A stretch of 64,000 nt of DNA from Pempheris klunzingeri (taxonomy: Eukaryota; Chordata; Actinopteri; Acropomatiformes; Pempheridae), in contig NC_092028.1 of assembly GCF_042242105.1 (NCBI RefSeq), positions 16,024,768 to 16,088,767 on the forward strand, written 5' to 3'. Below are positions 16,155-28,227 of the stretch, in pieces. The stretch's first letter is position 1, and the number at the start of each line of letters is the position of its first letter. A program made the position numbers and the translations under genes. Below the pieces are notes generated by a model. It was not told the DNA's origin and did no database searches. It saw only the letters and a list, made by a program, of their open reading frames with translations.

Positions 16155-19100
16155 AAAGAGAGCTGCAGCATTGATGTGCCTAATGCCACATCTTTTGACC
16201 TTGTGCACCGACCAGTGCACAAGCTCTGACATACAGTCTAGCCGTGACATTATTCAGTACAACACTGATGCTGCTGCTGATGTTGGTGTGAATATGAGGA
16301 TGAAAAGCACAATGAAACCAATCATTCTGTCAACCAAGGTCTAATAGATTACCATCCTCGTCCATTCTCACCTTGATCTTGCTGAGTTTCTTCTGGATTT
16401 TGTGTGCCACCTGATCGGTCCAGTACTTCTCCCGGAGAAAGTCCCAGAAGATCCTTCCCACCAGGGAGTTCACCCAGGTGGGCTGGCCCTCTGCAGAGCA
16501 CCTCTCTGCCCCTGAACCTGCACAGGGCTCAGCTCCAGCTTGACCTCCAGAACCATGCTCTTCATTCTGACTCTGCAGGGAATAACAGTCATAATCATTG
16601 AAAGGCACGTGTGTATGAATAAGCATTTTCAGAGCTTAAATGATGCGATGATAAATGATGCATAGAACCGTGATGCAAGATATAAATCTTTGCCATTTCT
16701 ATGTTAATGTATCCTCAAGCCACATTTATGCTGACTCTCTTACTGATGCTGCATCTACCTTTCTAAACATCTAGACAGACTGTCTCTTCGCAGGATGCTG
16801 ATCCCAAACCACCCAAGCCAGGATTAGCAGCTTGGTCAGGTATGCTGCAGATGTACCACAGTCAGCTCCTATTAATATCCTTCCAGCCAGGTGACACCTG
16901 ATATGTATGCACATTGACATTTGGTCTAGTCAGCAAGGCTGTGTTTGGCTGAGCTAGCATCAGCATCAGCTGAACAATGGAACAGTAGATGATATTGACC
17001 AGCTCTGATCAATGAGAGCTTGTAGAGCATCATGACATGCAGAGGGTAAGTAGAGCTAATTCTGATATCTGATCACGATTGAATGGGATGCTGTAAAATG
17101 TGATACTAGATCAGAAAGCTAAGTAACAGTGTTGGTTCTTGACCTTTTTATGGGTTGTGGGGCTTCCCTTGTCACTGTGGCAGGGGCTGGGGGTGGGGTT
17201 GCAACTCTGTGAGACAATTATTTGAGCCATGTAGGTGCTGTAGTCCAATAGTGTTCTCGTTTTCGTAGCTCCTGGCAAGTCGTGCAGCTCGTCTGTGCTT
17301 TCTTTGACAGCGTCTCCACCAAACTGTGTTTCTGAGCAACAGAGAAAAGACAGACACAAAGCGAAGTGAGTGGGCTGGAAGGAGCTGGCAAAAAGCATGA
17401 GTATCAGTCTGTCCTGCACTCGCTGCATCGATTCAACAACAACTACATGCGTGTTTATTATCACTGTGAACCTAAGCACCCTCTCACCTGTGTTCTCCCT
17501 CCTGATCACACTGCTCTTGGCTCCAGCCCGGGAGGCAGACAGGAAGTGCTGGAACCACTCCTCCTTCTCTCTTCCTGTGCGGCCAAACAGGTAAAGTGTG
17601 ACAAGAGGCTGTTGGTCCAGGACTGAAGGTCTCTCTGTCCTTTCTTCCTCCTCCTGCCCTTCAACCACGCTCTCCTGCACCACCTCCCCCTCAGCCAGAG
17701 TGATGCAGATGGGATATTTCTTGTTCCACACCCTCTTGCGAGCCAAACCAGGCGGCAACAGAGTCACCTGGAATAAAAATGAACGCAAAGGAATGATAAA
17801 AGGAAAAGTGTAATTTTCATTCTATAAGAGATGATGGCAGGCAGAAATTATGTTGACAGTTTGGCATTGCCAAAGCACTCCCCACATTGATTAGACTGGT
17901 GTTATTCTATTACCCCATTGGAAGCTGCCATAACCTGCCTCAATATGCAAATGAGACAGTCGCCGGGTCAAGTTTATTCAGAGCATCATCACTTCAGGCG
18001 TAATCCTTCTGGTCTTTCACCTCCGTGTTAGGTGACAACGTGGGCGCAGACAGATGAGAGTGAAGAGTTCAAACAAGAGGTCACCTTGCCTCTCTCTCTT
18101 TTTTACTCCCCTCTGAGAGACATGCTTGCTCCCCTTGGACCCACAAACGATTTTTCTTTTGCAAATGCACTGACCTTACAGTTAGCCAGCTGGTAAGTGC
18201 GAGAACCCAAAAATACAGCGTCGTGGGACGTCTCGTCGAACCCTGCCCACCGGGGGATGTTGGCACGTGGGTATGCCAGGCGCAGCCGGCTGCCCTCCAG
18301 GGTGACATAAACAGAGTATGTGATGGAGGGGTGGAAGGTCTCAGGGTCGTAGCTGTGTGTCTCATTCATCCAGCCCTGAAGGAAATGATGAGGGTGTTCA
18401 TCCAACAGGAAAAAATGATTGCAAGCAGCAGCAGTCAGATAAAAATCACTTCATATTTGCATTATATTGAAAGCTGTGTTGAGGCTATGTTTTGATAGAT
18501 TTAACTGGCAAAGTGTTCATAAATACATCAGAAAATCTAGCAAACACTCTACTCAGGCAAATGAAATTCACAGTGAGTGGTGCAAACTGCGACAATACAG
18601 CTCAGCAGGAGGGGAAACATGAGACATGGCAGAATACATCTGTCTCATTTAACACTGTGGACAAGTCTTTGAAATGGCCCACGGCCTACTGTTAGTAACT
18701 CCTCTATCCTCATAAATGTTACCTCATTTGAACCCGCTAAGTCGGCATTTTCTGGGGCAGCCACCCTCACCCTCTCAGCAGAGCTGTCAAGAAGTGCTTT
18801 GAGAAAGCTATTATCGAAATAACCTGCTCTGCACATGCTGAACCGGCTCTTCCTGAGGGAAGTTTTTTATACTGTAATTACCTCAAAACTAATCCATTAA
18901 GCACCACTGATAGCACTATCTTTAGTGCTATCCAATGCCTCATGTGGCTGCTGTTGTTTGCTGTTTCGATCTCTCAGCCTGCAGAACAAACAGCCGTGCT
19001 TGAACCTCAACAGAAACTTAGGAGCAGCTGCAGGGCAAAGCTAAGCCATACTGTTTTCAGGCCAGCGATCTTTCCACATCAGTACTTGACCTTTTGCTCT

Positions 19101-20414
19101 CTGCTACAAATCGTGCATGAAGTGGATAAAAGTAGAGTTGCGTCATGTGTGTGTAATTCTTTGTTTACATGCTGTATTTTACTCATTTATCACCTCTAGG
19201 AGTTCTGGATCTGCGAGTTCTCCATCCAGTGGATCCATGGTTGGGGGTCTGGATCTGCTCAAACGAGAGCCCCTGTTGCTTCTGGCAGATGAGCGTCGAG
19301 GGGCAAACATGAACACCACCACCAGGCCCAACATGAAGCCACATGCAACCCCCACAGACAGGCCTGTCACATAGGAGGGCAGGGGCAACACAAAGAAACC
19401 GTACGCTACAAGACCCACAGGGAAGAGCCAGTGAAGAGGGAGCGAAGAGCCTGGCACTGTGACTCGAGACTGGGTGTAAGTTCTTTGATGGGTCCCTCTG
19501 GATCCACTCTGGAGTTCCACCACTTGAATCATATCTCCGTAAGTGCGGATTTCATAATGGCTGTCACTGCCTAGGGTTTGCCGATCTGGGGTAGCAGTGG
19601 ATTTTATTAAGGAGCCCTCTTGTAGTCTCCTCAGAGGCGTGTCAGACACACCTCTGTGCTCGCCATCTGTTCTCCTGCGGCACTTAAGGTCTGCATCCTC
19701 ACCACCTCCGTCTCTTCCAACGCTGCCTTGGGAGGCCGGTGAGTCCCCAGCACCATAAGCCCTCCCCTGCTTGGGGCTGCCAGAGCTTTCGTCCCCCATG
19801 ATCTTACTCAGCATGCTCAGCGGATCCTGCATGGCCTCAGAGAACTTCCTCCGCGTGTCCTCCAGCTCCGCGATCAGCGAGCTGCCCCGCGGTTCAGCGG
19901 GAGGCAATGCACCTGTGGAAAGAGGTGATACCCAGTCATCATCCTCATTCAGTGCTCCTGCTTCAGGCCTGGCCTCTGGGATTTTTGGATGTGTAAGCTG
20001 CTTCCAGGGATGCAGATGCAGCTTGGAGTCTGACTTGGAGAGGTTGACCTCTGGCTCGACCCGGCGGGAAATCTCTGTGCTCAGAGACTTGACCAGACTG
20101 AGCAGGGGTTTGCCCCGTAGAGAGCTGCTCTCGCTCGGGTCCAAGTCTGTGGAAGAGGATTTGACCAGGTTGGTGGTAACAAGCAGACCTGCTGACGACA
20201 ATGATAGATCAGCTAAAGACCCAGGGGATGAGGGGGAGTGAGGCAGGAAGGGGGGCTGGGAACGATGGCCATGGCTCAGGTCCAAATCCATTCCCAAGCT
20301 GAGGTCTGGCTGGCTCTCTCTGCTTTGTAGTTTGTCTTTGGAAAAGGCCACAGTGGGACCTTCGTCGTGGCGGTCCAGGCTGAAGATGAGCTTGCTCTCC
20401 TCCATGCTGGCCAT
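13683..20414 (-). CDS. tex2l: TEX2-family PH/SMP lipid-transfer protein
   Basis: Eleven coding exons: 19194-20414, 18175-18375, 17488-17767, 17144-17331, 16372-16572, 15449-15548, 14862-14994, 14614-14751, 14143-14352, 13925-14045 and 13683-13829. All phases agree; 979 residues (human TEX2 1127). Residues 1-325 are Ser-rich and disordered, with TEX2 hallmarks LLSLVKSLSTE, SDSKLHLHPWKQLT and SMLSKIMGDE. A double hydrophobic segment lies at about 328-372, the ER anchor. A PH-like region follows (408-567; SYDPETFHPSITYSVYVTLE), then the SMP domain (about 660-935; TWVNSLVGRIFWDFLREKYW, LPYFMNELTLADLDMG, FVDKIAKSKYFQKAT, NIPPPPTDRIWYSF). The PH+SMP plan is that of yeast Nvj2, which moves lipid at ER contact sites; that role is inferred here. 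Human TEX2 is on another chromosome (17q), so this is probably a paralogue lost in mammals. Confidence 0.92.
15690..15955. repeat. dispersed 'GTCCTCACAAGTATAG' repeat in a tex2l intron
   Basis: The segment from a GT-rich stretch through AGTGGGGTCAGAAAACTCAC to GTCAATGAGTGTCCTCACAA (then gtatag) matches a widespread teleost intronic repeat that usually ends in CA repeats. It lies between two SMP-domain exons. A related copy in the other orientation lies near 21490-21660. Confidence 0.55.
16124..16152. repeat. (CA)n microsatellite
   Basis: Perfect (AC)14 tract in the tex2l intron between the exons at 15449-15548 and 16372-16572. Confidence 0.95.
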
Positions 20415-20427
20415 CAACCAGGAGCTA

Positions 20428-21637
20428 CTGTAAGGATGTGGTCAACCAAATGGAGCAACAGCAACAGGAGAATGGGGGTAGCACTGGTAGACTTGTAATA
20501 TCCCCCTCAGATAGTTTGTAGTCCATCATGTTGGATGCTAGAAATGTGGCGAGAAACAAGGAAAACACATTAAAATGTGGTTATTTGTAGAGCTTCAGTG
20601 AAATGTTGGAAACATTACTTTTAATGACAGCGTAACATTTAATATTGCAGCTCAGCTACTTCCTAATCTGCTGCTCTGACCTTCCTGTTTCTGCCCTCTC
20701 TGTTTCCTCCCCTCCATTGCTTTTCTAATTTCCTCTCCCCTGTCACCTCTCAGCCTTTCTTCCGGCTCTCCTCTGTACTCGCTCCTTTGTCCTTTTTACA
20801 ATTCCTCTGCACTGATTCAGGGAAATTTGTGTTTTTCATTCTGCGTGTGTGCTGTCACTTCACATAAAGTCTGAGATAAGGTGGGAGAGGATGAGTGCTT
20901 TGTTTCTGGAACCATCACAAAGAGTCTTTAGCGCAGACACTTTAATCCCACAGTCACAGCTAATCCCAAATTAGATCCAACGATCCCATTCATTAGCCTT
21001 GTTTGTGCTTAACTGACATATTTGCATTATCCAAAGAGCTCCGAACGATGTCAGCAACTACTGGTCTTCTTGTCGGCACATTTGAAGACTGTTCCTGATT
21101 TACAGCATCTGACTACTCTGTTATGTCTCAGAGTAAGAGCTCAGTTGTTATGATCATAACCGGGAAAACAAGCTGCTTATTTTTTTAACCACACCCTACC
21201 CGTCCATTATGCCCTCAACCGCACAACAATTAGACACTCCCCTTTGGAGGGCTTTGACAGAGCATGGATTTAACAAGCCCTTAACAGCTTGTTTACATGT
21301 GACAGTCATGATGGCAGGCAGGCTGCAAGGCCCAACTCCCTGAGAGTCGTTAGCTACGGTACAGTCCAGACTGAGAGTGGATTTACTGTAATCCTCCATA
21401 TTAAACAGGCTTTTACGAAGGGAAATTAAGACACTTGGGACATGAATTGAACCTGATGAATGGGTAAACAGTGCCAGATAGATCTTTATATTCATTGTTA
21501 TTCACACACACACACGTAAAAAACACTAACCTATCCCTGACCCTGACCTTAATCATCACCAAACAAATATTTTGACACTTTTAGTTTTGTCAATAACAAT
21601 AATATAACAAAAAACTGTGGACCCAATAAGTGTGTAG

Positions 21638-21685
<48 letters not shown>

Positions 21686-24109
21686 TATCAGATGTAGTCA
21701 CAAGCTAGCTTTCTTGGCAATACAAGGTGTCTGTACTTGCAGAGAAGTAAATATCATATCACTAAGATATTAGACATAATCATCCAGTAGAGGATTTTCA
21801 AATAGAAGATGATTATTATGTTCCTGCCATTCAAAAGCTACATTTTTACATAGAAACCGCACCAGCAAAAATGGAACAGTGTTAAGACACTTGAGCCACG
21901 ATTGGTTATTGTCCTGTACGTAAGCATAAATTCTAACTCTGACCTGGATGAAACCTATTTTCAAGGCCACAGATACTCATTTGTAACCATGTTGCTCGAA
22001 TAATTAGTAACTTTCCCACTGGCTCCCGGCTTATCTTTTCTCTGCACCCTGTGTATACGAGAAGATACTATTTTAGCACCAACCTGCTGCGCTGTTTGTC
22101 AAATCTAATTAACCAAAAGTGCTGCTCCGCCAGTGCTCAAGCTGCCCTAGACAGGACTTACCCTAATCAATTGCTACTTTTGAGTCAATTCGGATCAGTT
22201 CATGCTGACAGGGTGAGGAAAACCTTTGCTGCTCTGTGGAATATGTAGTCAGCTGAGATTTGGCAGCTTTCCCGTCAGTATTGTGGATGAACACTGCAGG
22301 AATAACACTGACTCAAAAACAAACATGAGAGAGCTGAAGGCTGGAACACTAGTTTTTGGTTTGTCCCTTGAGAGTGAAGCAGATTTAGCTATTTTATAAT
22401 TAGTGAAGGAGGAATAGTTGGATATGAAAACCCTTCTTCCTAACTGCTTCTGCATCAAACATATTCCATTAGAGAAACAGTGTTATAAAGAAAAAAGAGC
22501 TGCAGTCCAGTCCAATTAAAATGTACTTAATATTGCCATTTTCCACAACAACATCTGACTTATCAAAGGCAAGAAAGGTCACATTAGCAATTAATTATTA
22601 TTTTCATTATTTATTAGTTTGCCAAAAAGTGACATTTTAAGTGACTCAAGGATAAAAATCCAAAGATTAACAGTTTCCACTGATACAAAAACAAAGAAAA
22701 TCTCCAAATTAAAGTGTTTAAAATAAAGGAATCAAAGTACATTTGGCATATTCGCTTAAAAATTGACTGAAATGATTAATTTTGTATCAACAAATCCCTC
22801 CGTAAAAAACCTTCAGAATATGTATAGGAATAAAAGTGTAAAGTTTGGTGTATGTTGCCGCTGAGGTGGAGATTTCTGTCTCAGAGTCTGACAGAAAAAA
22901 ACTCATTTTGAAAAAACAGCCTTCAAAGATATGAATTTAGGAGAAATCTACAGACACAACTCGACAAAGAGCAATGAGATAAACACCCAAATTTGTATTC
23001 TGGACATTTTCTTTCCACTCCTCTGAAAGAAGAAATGTTATTAAAGCAAAATAGCTAAAAAAAAAAATCTCAGAATTGACCAGTGCATGAAGAAAGTATA
23101 CCTGTCTTGTATCGCCTTGACTACAAGTTTCCACTCTAGGTCACATCTTTTTTGATGCAACAACAGTAGGACACTGAAACGTGTATGAGTAGACAATTTT
23201 GACTGTTAAATGACAAAATAAAGTTCATTAAAGTAACTGCTTATGGTTGCTGGGTCCAGAGCGCTCAGCGTGGAGGAAAAAGTTAATGAAATTAAACGGA
23301 GTCTGACATTTTTGAGAACTGGTGTGGACAGGGAATTGCTGGCAAACGCAGACTTTCACTGGCTGAAGGTGTTACAGGCCAAATCATCCATGATATTCCA
23401 GATCCTGTGCATTTGCCTGTGACAGGATGGGTGTATTCAAGAGTCTATTGGCAGTAGGTCACTTCAGCTGGATTAAAAGGCAGAGGAAGAAATGACGCCA
23501 GCAGCTGAAAATCCCAATTTATCCCTGACGTTTGGCAAAGGATTGAAATCCTGCCAAAAAAAAAAATGTCTCTCCAACTGTGTCCTCCTCTTGGCCTTTC
23601 TATCCTGTTAGGACAAGGACAATGGGATAAAAAAAAAAGGTGACAGAACTTCATGAAAACCCAGTCGGAGAGCTTTAGAAGATTGTGTGAGGGTTGTCTA
23701 CATCACAATTTGTCCACACAGGAGAGCCAGGACGTTTTATATCAACGGCATGCCTGTTCTTAATCCCGTCTTCAAACTTCAACCAGTTGACCCCGATGAC
23801 TGACTGACTGACACATTTGGCACAGGACTGCATGTTTGCCTGGGTATCACATGGTCAGTGTTACTGAAGCTGTACCTCATCTCATTAAGACAATACCTCC
23901 AGGCCTCAAGGAGGTTGCTTATGGACAATGTAAGTCGCCCTATCACTCAGGCATTCATGTGTCACCCTTTTACCCTTTTTTATCACCCCGAGCTCCTTCT
24001 GTCCTCACCTGCAGAGATTTTCTCAAGTCTCATTTTTTTAAAAAAAACAAAAAAACAAAGGCAGCTATTCTACTGAGGCATAAAAAACAAACCACAGACG
24101 TTTGCTTAC
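20428..24109 (-). other. tex2l intron 1
   Basis: About 3.7 kb between the proposed noncoding first exon and the first coding exon. It contains an inverted copy of the 15.7 kb repeat near 21490-21660 (ACTAACCTATCCCTGACCCT) running into a (CA)21 tract at 21640-21681. I see no exon-like ORF or RNA gene in the rest. Confidence 0.5.
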
Positions 24110-24470
24110 CTGAATCTCGCATGTTTGATCAGCTGCTCCTGAGGTGTGTGTGGCAGAGGTTTGTGCAGGACTGTGCTCTGGGCGCAGGCTGCAGTGATCT
24201 CTCTGGATGCTGCAGAGCGCGCTGTGCGGTGCTTCACGCGGGGATGCGCACCATCCACCGACCGCGGGCTGCAAATATCCGCACAACTTTACTCAGATCG
24301 CAGCAAATCTTCGACAACCAACTCCTCAGAGAGATTTACTCCAAAACAAACAGCTCGGATTGCCGAAAAAAAAAAAAAAAAACGAGAGTCGGCGACGTTG
24401 CCTCCGTCTCACGGCTCCTTCCGCTTCAGGAGGCGTCAACCCAAAACACAGTAATGTGATTATTTGGAGT
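24110..24470 (-). promoter_or_regulatory. probable tex2l promoter and noncoding first exon
   Basis: A G+C- and CpG-richer island among A/T-rich sequence. On the minus strand it ends in a strong donor, GATTCAG|GTAAGC (exon end 24110). Joining this to the acceptor at 20428 gives a 5' leader with ATG at 24122-24120, opening the short upstream ORF MRDSVAPG that stops on the tex2l start codon. A run of A/T near 24365-24382 lies inside. The exact transcription start is not visible. Confidence 0.45.
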
Positions 24471-24479
24471 CCTGGCTGC

Positions 24480-25985
24480 AGACTGGACGGAACTCTAATC
24501 CAGATTAGATCTGAGAGGCCAACAGTTGACAGAGCGACTCCTCCTCTCTGCTCTGTGCGCGCAGCGTCAAAACACAGACCGAGCTCAACTCTGACACCGC
24601 AGTCCTGTACGCAGACTTATGTAATTACACGACCTGGAAAAATTCACGCCAATGTTACCGCTCAAAGCCTCTTATTTAATAAGACTTCTTTTTCACTGAC
24701 CGTAAGGACACGGAGGGCAGATGTTAAAGCTGTTCTGAGATCTGCATACGAGCAAATGGGATACTTCTGCGGGTTTCACTTATAATTAGATAGATTTACA
24801 TTTGGTCTCAATATTGGGGCTTGGTGTTGTTTTAATAAGTGAAATATTTGTGATGTTGGTCATTTTACGTGTACATGGGGTTGAAAGGAATACACGTGGA
24901 GTGAGAGGAAGAGGAAGAGGAAGAGGAGGAAAGGGCTTTGAAGATTATTGGTGGCTCCTGATCATTGTAACATTAAAGCCATGAACACGTGAATGCATCA
25001 ATACTATGACATATATATTATTCTAAAATGGGCCATTCTGCAGAATTAGTACTTTCTGGTACTTTAATTGTATTTCGATACTAATATTTTTATACTTAGT
25101 TACTCAAGTAAAGATGTGAGTAGCTCCTCCATCTCTGCTGTCAGGGAGGTAAAAACCTGATCTATTATGATCTGACTATTAACAGAGCAGCAACTCCCAA
25201 CCAGGGACACATGTAAATATTTTAGCTCAACTAATTGTGCACAAATCAACAGCTACGTTGTTTGGTAAAAGCATTAAACTGTTTAAATAGTTTGCTAAAG
25301 GTCATGGGTAAACGGGTGAAACGTCCAGCTTTGGCCTGACCAAGTAGCTGTGGGCCTTAAACATGTTGACATTATTATTGTTAAAGTGTTGAAAACAGCC
25401 ATTTTTTAAATGATCCGCTTGAATGAACACATTGGGGATGTGGTGGGTGGTGTAGAGACTAAGGGTGTGTTTGTGCGGAGGGGGCTCCATCTGACAGAAA
25501 ATGTTGGGCAGGCCTGCTTTAGAGCAAAAATAGTGTTACAATAGCCCAAACTGCCCTCTGAAATTGATGCTATTTTGATCCAGTTAGAAGTGGATTTGTA
25601 ACAGTGTTATTTAACACATGATTTTGATGTGAAGTGAAGGACCTCTCAGTGTTAGTGTCAGTGCTCATGTTACGGACAGCTGTGCCCTTCAATCCTGCTC
25701 ATACTGAGGGATTAACGGTGGTTTGTCTGCTGCCACCTGCTGCTCAAACTGCAGAATTAATCTTCCTTTTAGGGCACCAGGGTCAAGCAGGAAATAACAC
25801 CTGATTAGGGGCAAGCACGCACAGATCACAAAAAGGCTTTTTACGGTCCCATTTTAGGACACTGTGGGCTTATATCTATAAATATTTCTGTGAATCCTTC
25901 AATGCTTCACATATTCTTTATATTTTTTTTTACATATGCTTCGTATATAAAGTTTGATATGGAATTATACTCAGTAGTGCTTTTA
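24480..25985. other. gene-less stretch upstream of tex2l
   Basis: A/T-rich. A purine-rich GAGGAAGAGGAAGAGG tract lies near 24903-24930. I find no convincing exon, RNA gene or complete mobile element. Confidence 0.45.
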
Positions 25986-25989
25986 TAAG

Positions 25990-26285
25990 AAAACCTTACC
26001 CATGTTGGGTTTTCCTTACATGTGATGTACTCTCTGCTGTGTGCTCTGCGAGTAGTTTTTTTTACTCCTGGAAAATGTTTCGTCTTGACATTTAAAGTCT
26101 TTATCCCCCTGGGTGCATTTTTGAATGTATCTTTAGGCAGCCGGGGCTGGTGAACGTCCTGCCACAAACATCACAAACCAGCCGTTTTGCTTTGCAAAAG
26201 TGTTCTTGTGTCCACATGTAGGACAAACAGAGCAGTCTGAAGAAAGTGGCTGCAGTTCAGAGGACATTTGTGTATTTAGCTCACT
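25990..26285 (-). pseudogene. decayed C2H2 zinc-finger gene remnant
   Basis: Minus-strand reading gives one intact finger, VCDVCGRTFTSPGCLKIHS followed by KMH (C-x2-C-x12-H-x3-H). Just before it, in another frame, lies the finger-like LSSDCSVCPTCGHKNTF. After the intact finger the frame stops, but one base over it continues DKDFKCQDETFSR, like a degenerate next finger. The phrase LSSDCS resembles VSSDCS in the complete zinc-finger gene 2-3 kb away, so this may be a dead duplicate of a neighbour. At least two frame disruptions; not expected to make protein. An alternative is a spurious finger match, but the spacing fits the family exactly. Confidence 0.5.
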
Positions 26286-26289
26286 TTGC

Positions 26290-27062
26290 ACTAATTCAGT
26301 GGAAGGAAAACTTAACATCCTGTGTATGACCGTCATCCCCAAGTTCCTCCAGCTCCCATTTCCCAGCAGTCCTCATTTTTGCTCTGGTCTGAGAGGCCTG
26401 TCTTGTATCGAGGGCTGTGTTAAGGTCTGCTGCTGCATGCTGTAGTCTGTTTCCATCTCCGGCTCCAGTGCTGCTCCACCGGCAGACTACAGCAAAGACA
26501 AGTGCTCTGGACACAACAGACTGATGAAACATCCCCAGCATCTTGCGGCACAGGTTGAAGGATCAAAGCTTCCTCAGAAAATAGAATCTGCTCATCCCCT
26601 TCTTGTACACAGCCTCAGCGTTGTGCTTGCAGTAAAGTCTGTTGTCGATGTAGACGCCCAGGTCCTCCACCGCGGCGACATCCTCTCCCATAATACACAG
26701 CGGTATTGCAGCCGTCCTCCTCCCTCAGAAGTCGATGACCATCTCCCTGGTCTTGGTCACGTTCAGAAGCAGGTGATTTCTTCCTGTCCACTCCACAAAA
26801 GTTGTGCACCAGTGCTCTGTACTCCTCCTCCTCCCGCCCCGTCACTTCTACATCCCTCCACTGCAGAGTCGTCAGAGACCTTCTGCAGATGGCATGACCA
26901 CGAGTTGTACTGAAAGTCAGAGGTGGACGAGGTGAAAAGGAAAGGAGAAAGCACAGTGCCCTGTGGAGCACCTGTACTACTCACAACCACTCCAGACTTA
27001 ACACTGTCGGACAAACTGTGGTCTGTCTGTCAGGTAGTCAGTAATCCAACATCATCTCTCTG
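26290..27062 (-). mobile_element. degenerate Rex1-type non-LTR retrotransposon fragment
   Basis: Minus-strand reading shows the middle and end of a LINE reverse transcriptase: DYLTDRPQFVRQC, then SSTGAPQGTVLSPFLF (RT motif with PQG), then SDDSAVEG (the catalytic F/Y-x-D-D position, here SDD), and later ALVFAVVCRWSSTGAG. The phrases match the Rex1/CR1-like LINEs common in teleosts. The reading switches between all three frames and the endonuclease half is absent, so the copy is 5'-truncated and dead. It abuts the zinc-finger remnant on its left. Confidence 0.75.
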
Positions 27063-27221
27063 GCTACAGTAATGTAATAATAAGCATATAGTTCACTGAC
27101 TTTAATACCACGAAGTGATGCACCGACCAACTGAGGGATAATTTTGCTGTTAGTATGTTTACCTTGTGGGCACAGCCAGGAAAAGATAAACAGACCACAG
27201 CACTGTAACTGGATATTAAAC

Positions 27222-27227
27222 TTTATT
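27222..27227 (-). terminator. polyadenylation signal candidate of the zinc-finger gene
   Basis: TTTATT on the plus strand (AATAAA on the minus), 1.0 kb past the stop codon of the zinc-finger gene, implying a long 3' UTR that includes the CA/CAGA tract at 27673-27742. Confidence 0.4.
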
Positions 27228-27672
27228 GCCCTCCATGCGGACATAAGAAGACATTACACAGAATAGACAAAAATGCATACATGAAACATGTGAGTAAGAA
27301 CGGTGCCAGAGGTGCTCTGCACTCTGATGGTCAACGTGAAATTGGTTTCACCCAATAAATACCAACATGTGTCATGTTAACAGAAACCTAAAGGGTTTTA
27401 TGAAACACAGTTAGATTGTGATGTTTTCGATAACAGGTGATGGGTCTTTTCTTATTGTTCTTCAGAATTAATCAGAGTAAAGAAAAACATTACAGCAGGA
27501 CATTCACATTGTCACAGGTGTGTTTGTGTGTTGATGGGATTTCCTCACGAATCTCTTAACATTGCTCATTTTAGCTGTTAAGGCTCCACACCACCCACAC
27601 AGGGGTTTGATAGGACGTCTCGTGTTAGTTTTGTTACACCTGTCAAAGGCCCCGCACACCTCACGGCCCAGG

Positions 27673-27742
27673 CACGCACACACACAGACACAAACACAGA
27701 CACACACACACACACAGACACACACACAGACACACACACAGA
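27673..27742. repeat. compound (CA)/(CAGA) microsatellite
   Basis: Alternating CA and CACAGA units over 70 bases, in the presumed 3' UTR of the zinc-finger gene. Confidence 0.9.
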
Positions 27743-28227
27743 TGAGTGTTTTCACTGATCTTACCTAACTACACTCAGGACTGCGCAGGCATGTCTCGCT
27801 CTCCTGTTACGGTGCAGTCAGACCGGGTTTCATCTGGCCTTGGCGGTTTCCCAATCAGATTGATCTCTGCAATAAGTGAAAGAGGCAGGATCAACTTGTG
27901 ACTGAATGCGCCCTTGTTCCTCACAGGAGTGAACAGGGAGCGAAATCCGGTGTGGCCGCGCCTTTCGTTTAGCTGAACTCATTAGAAGAGGACATTTTAC
28001 AAGAAAGTGATTCTGTTTGTGAAAAGTGCCTCAGTGTGTGCTGACACCAGTATCTACCTGTCCTGTACCAAAGCAAACTAACAGTTTAAGGTATGCTTAC
28101 TGGCAGTAATTTAAGAACAATGTGCTTCGAGGTTAAACTAAAAGATGGCCGACAGGTGAGTTATGCCATGCACGTAAAACTCTCTTATCTAACTCATGCA
28201 AAAGCTCTGAAATGGTGCGTCTGGTTT

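Noticed and set aside
16009-16344. 111-codon plus-strand ORF containing a His-Thr repeat
   Set aside because: Produced by translating a (CA)n microsatellite; it lies antisense to the tex2l intron.
19771-20241. 156-codon plus-strand ORF
   Set aside because: Antisense to the Ser-rich first coding exon of tex2l; low-complexity product.
23836-24785. Several overlapping plus-strand ORFs of 100-207 codons
   Set aside because: They fall in the CpG-rich presumed tex2l promoter/leader and show mixed frames with poly-Lys runs from an A tract; no family similarity.
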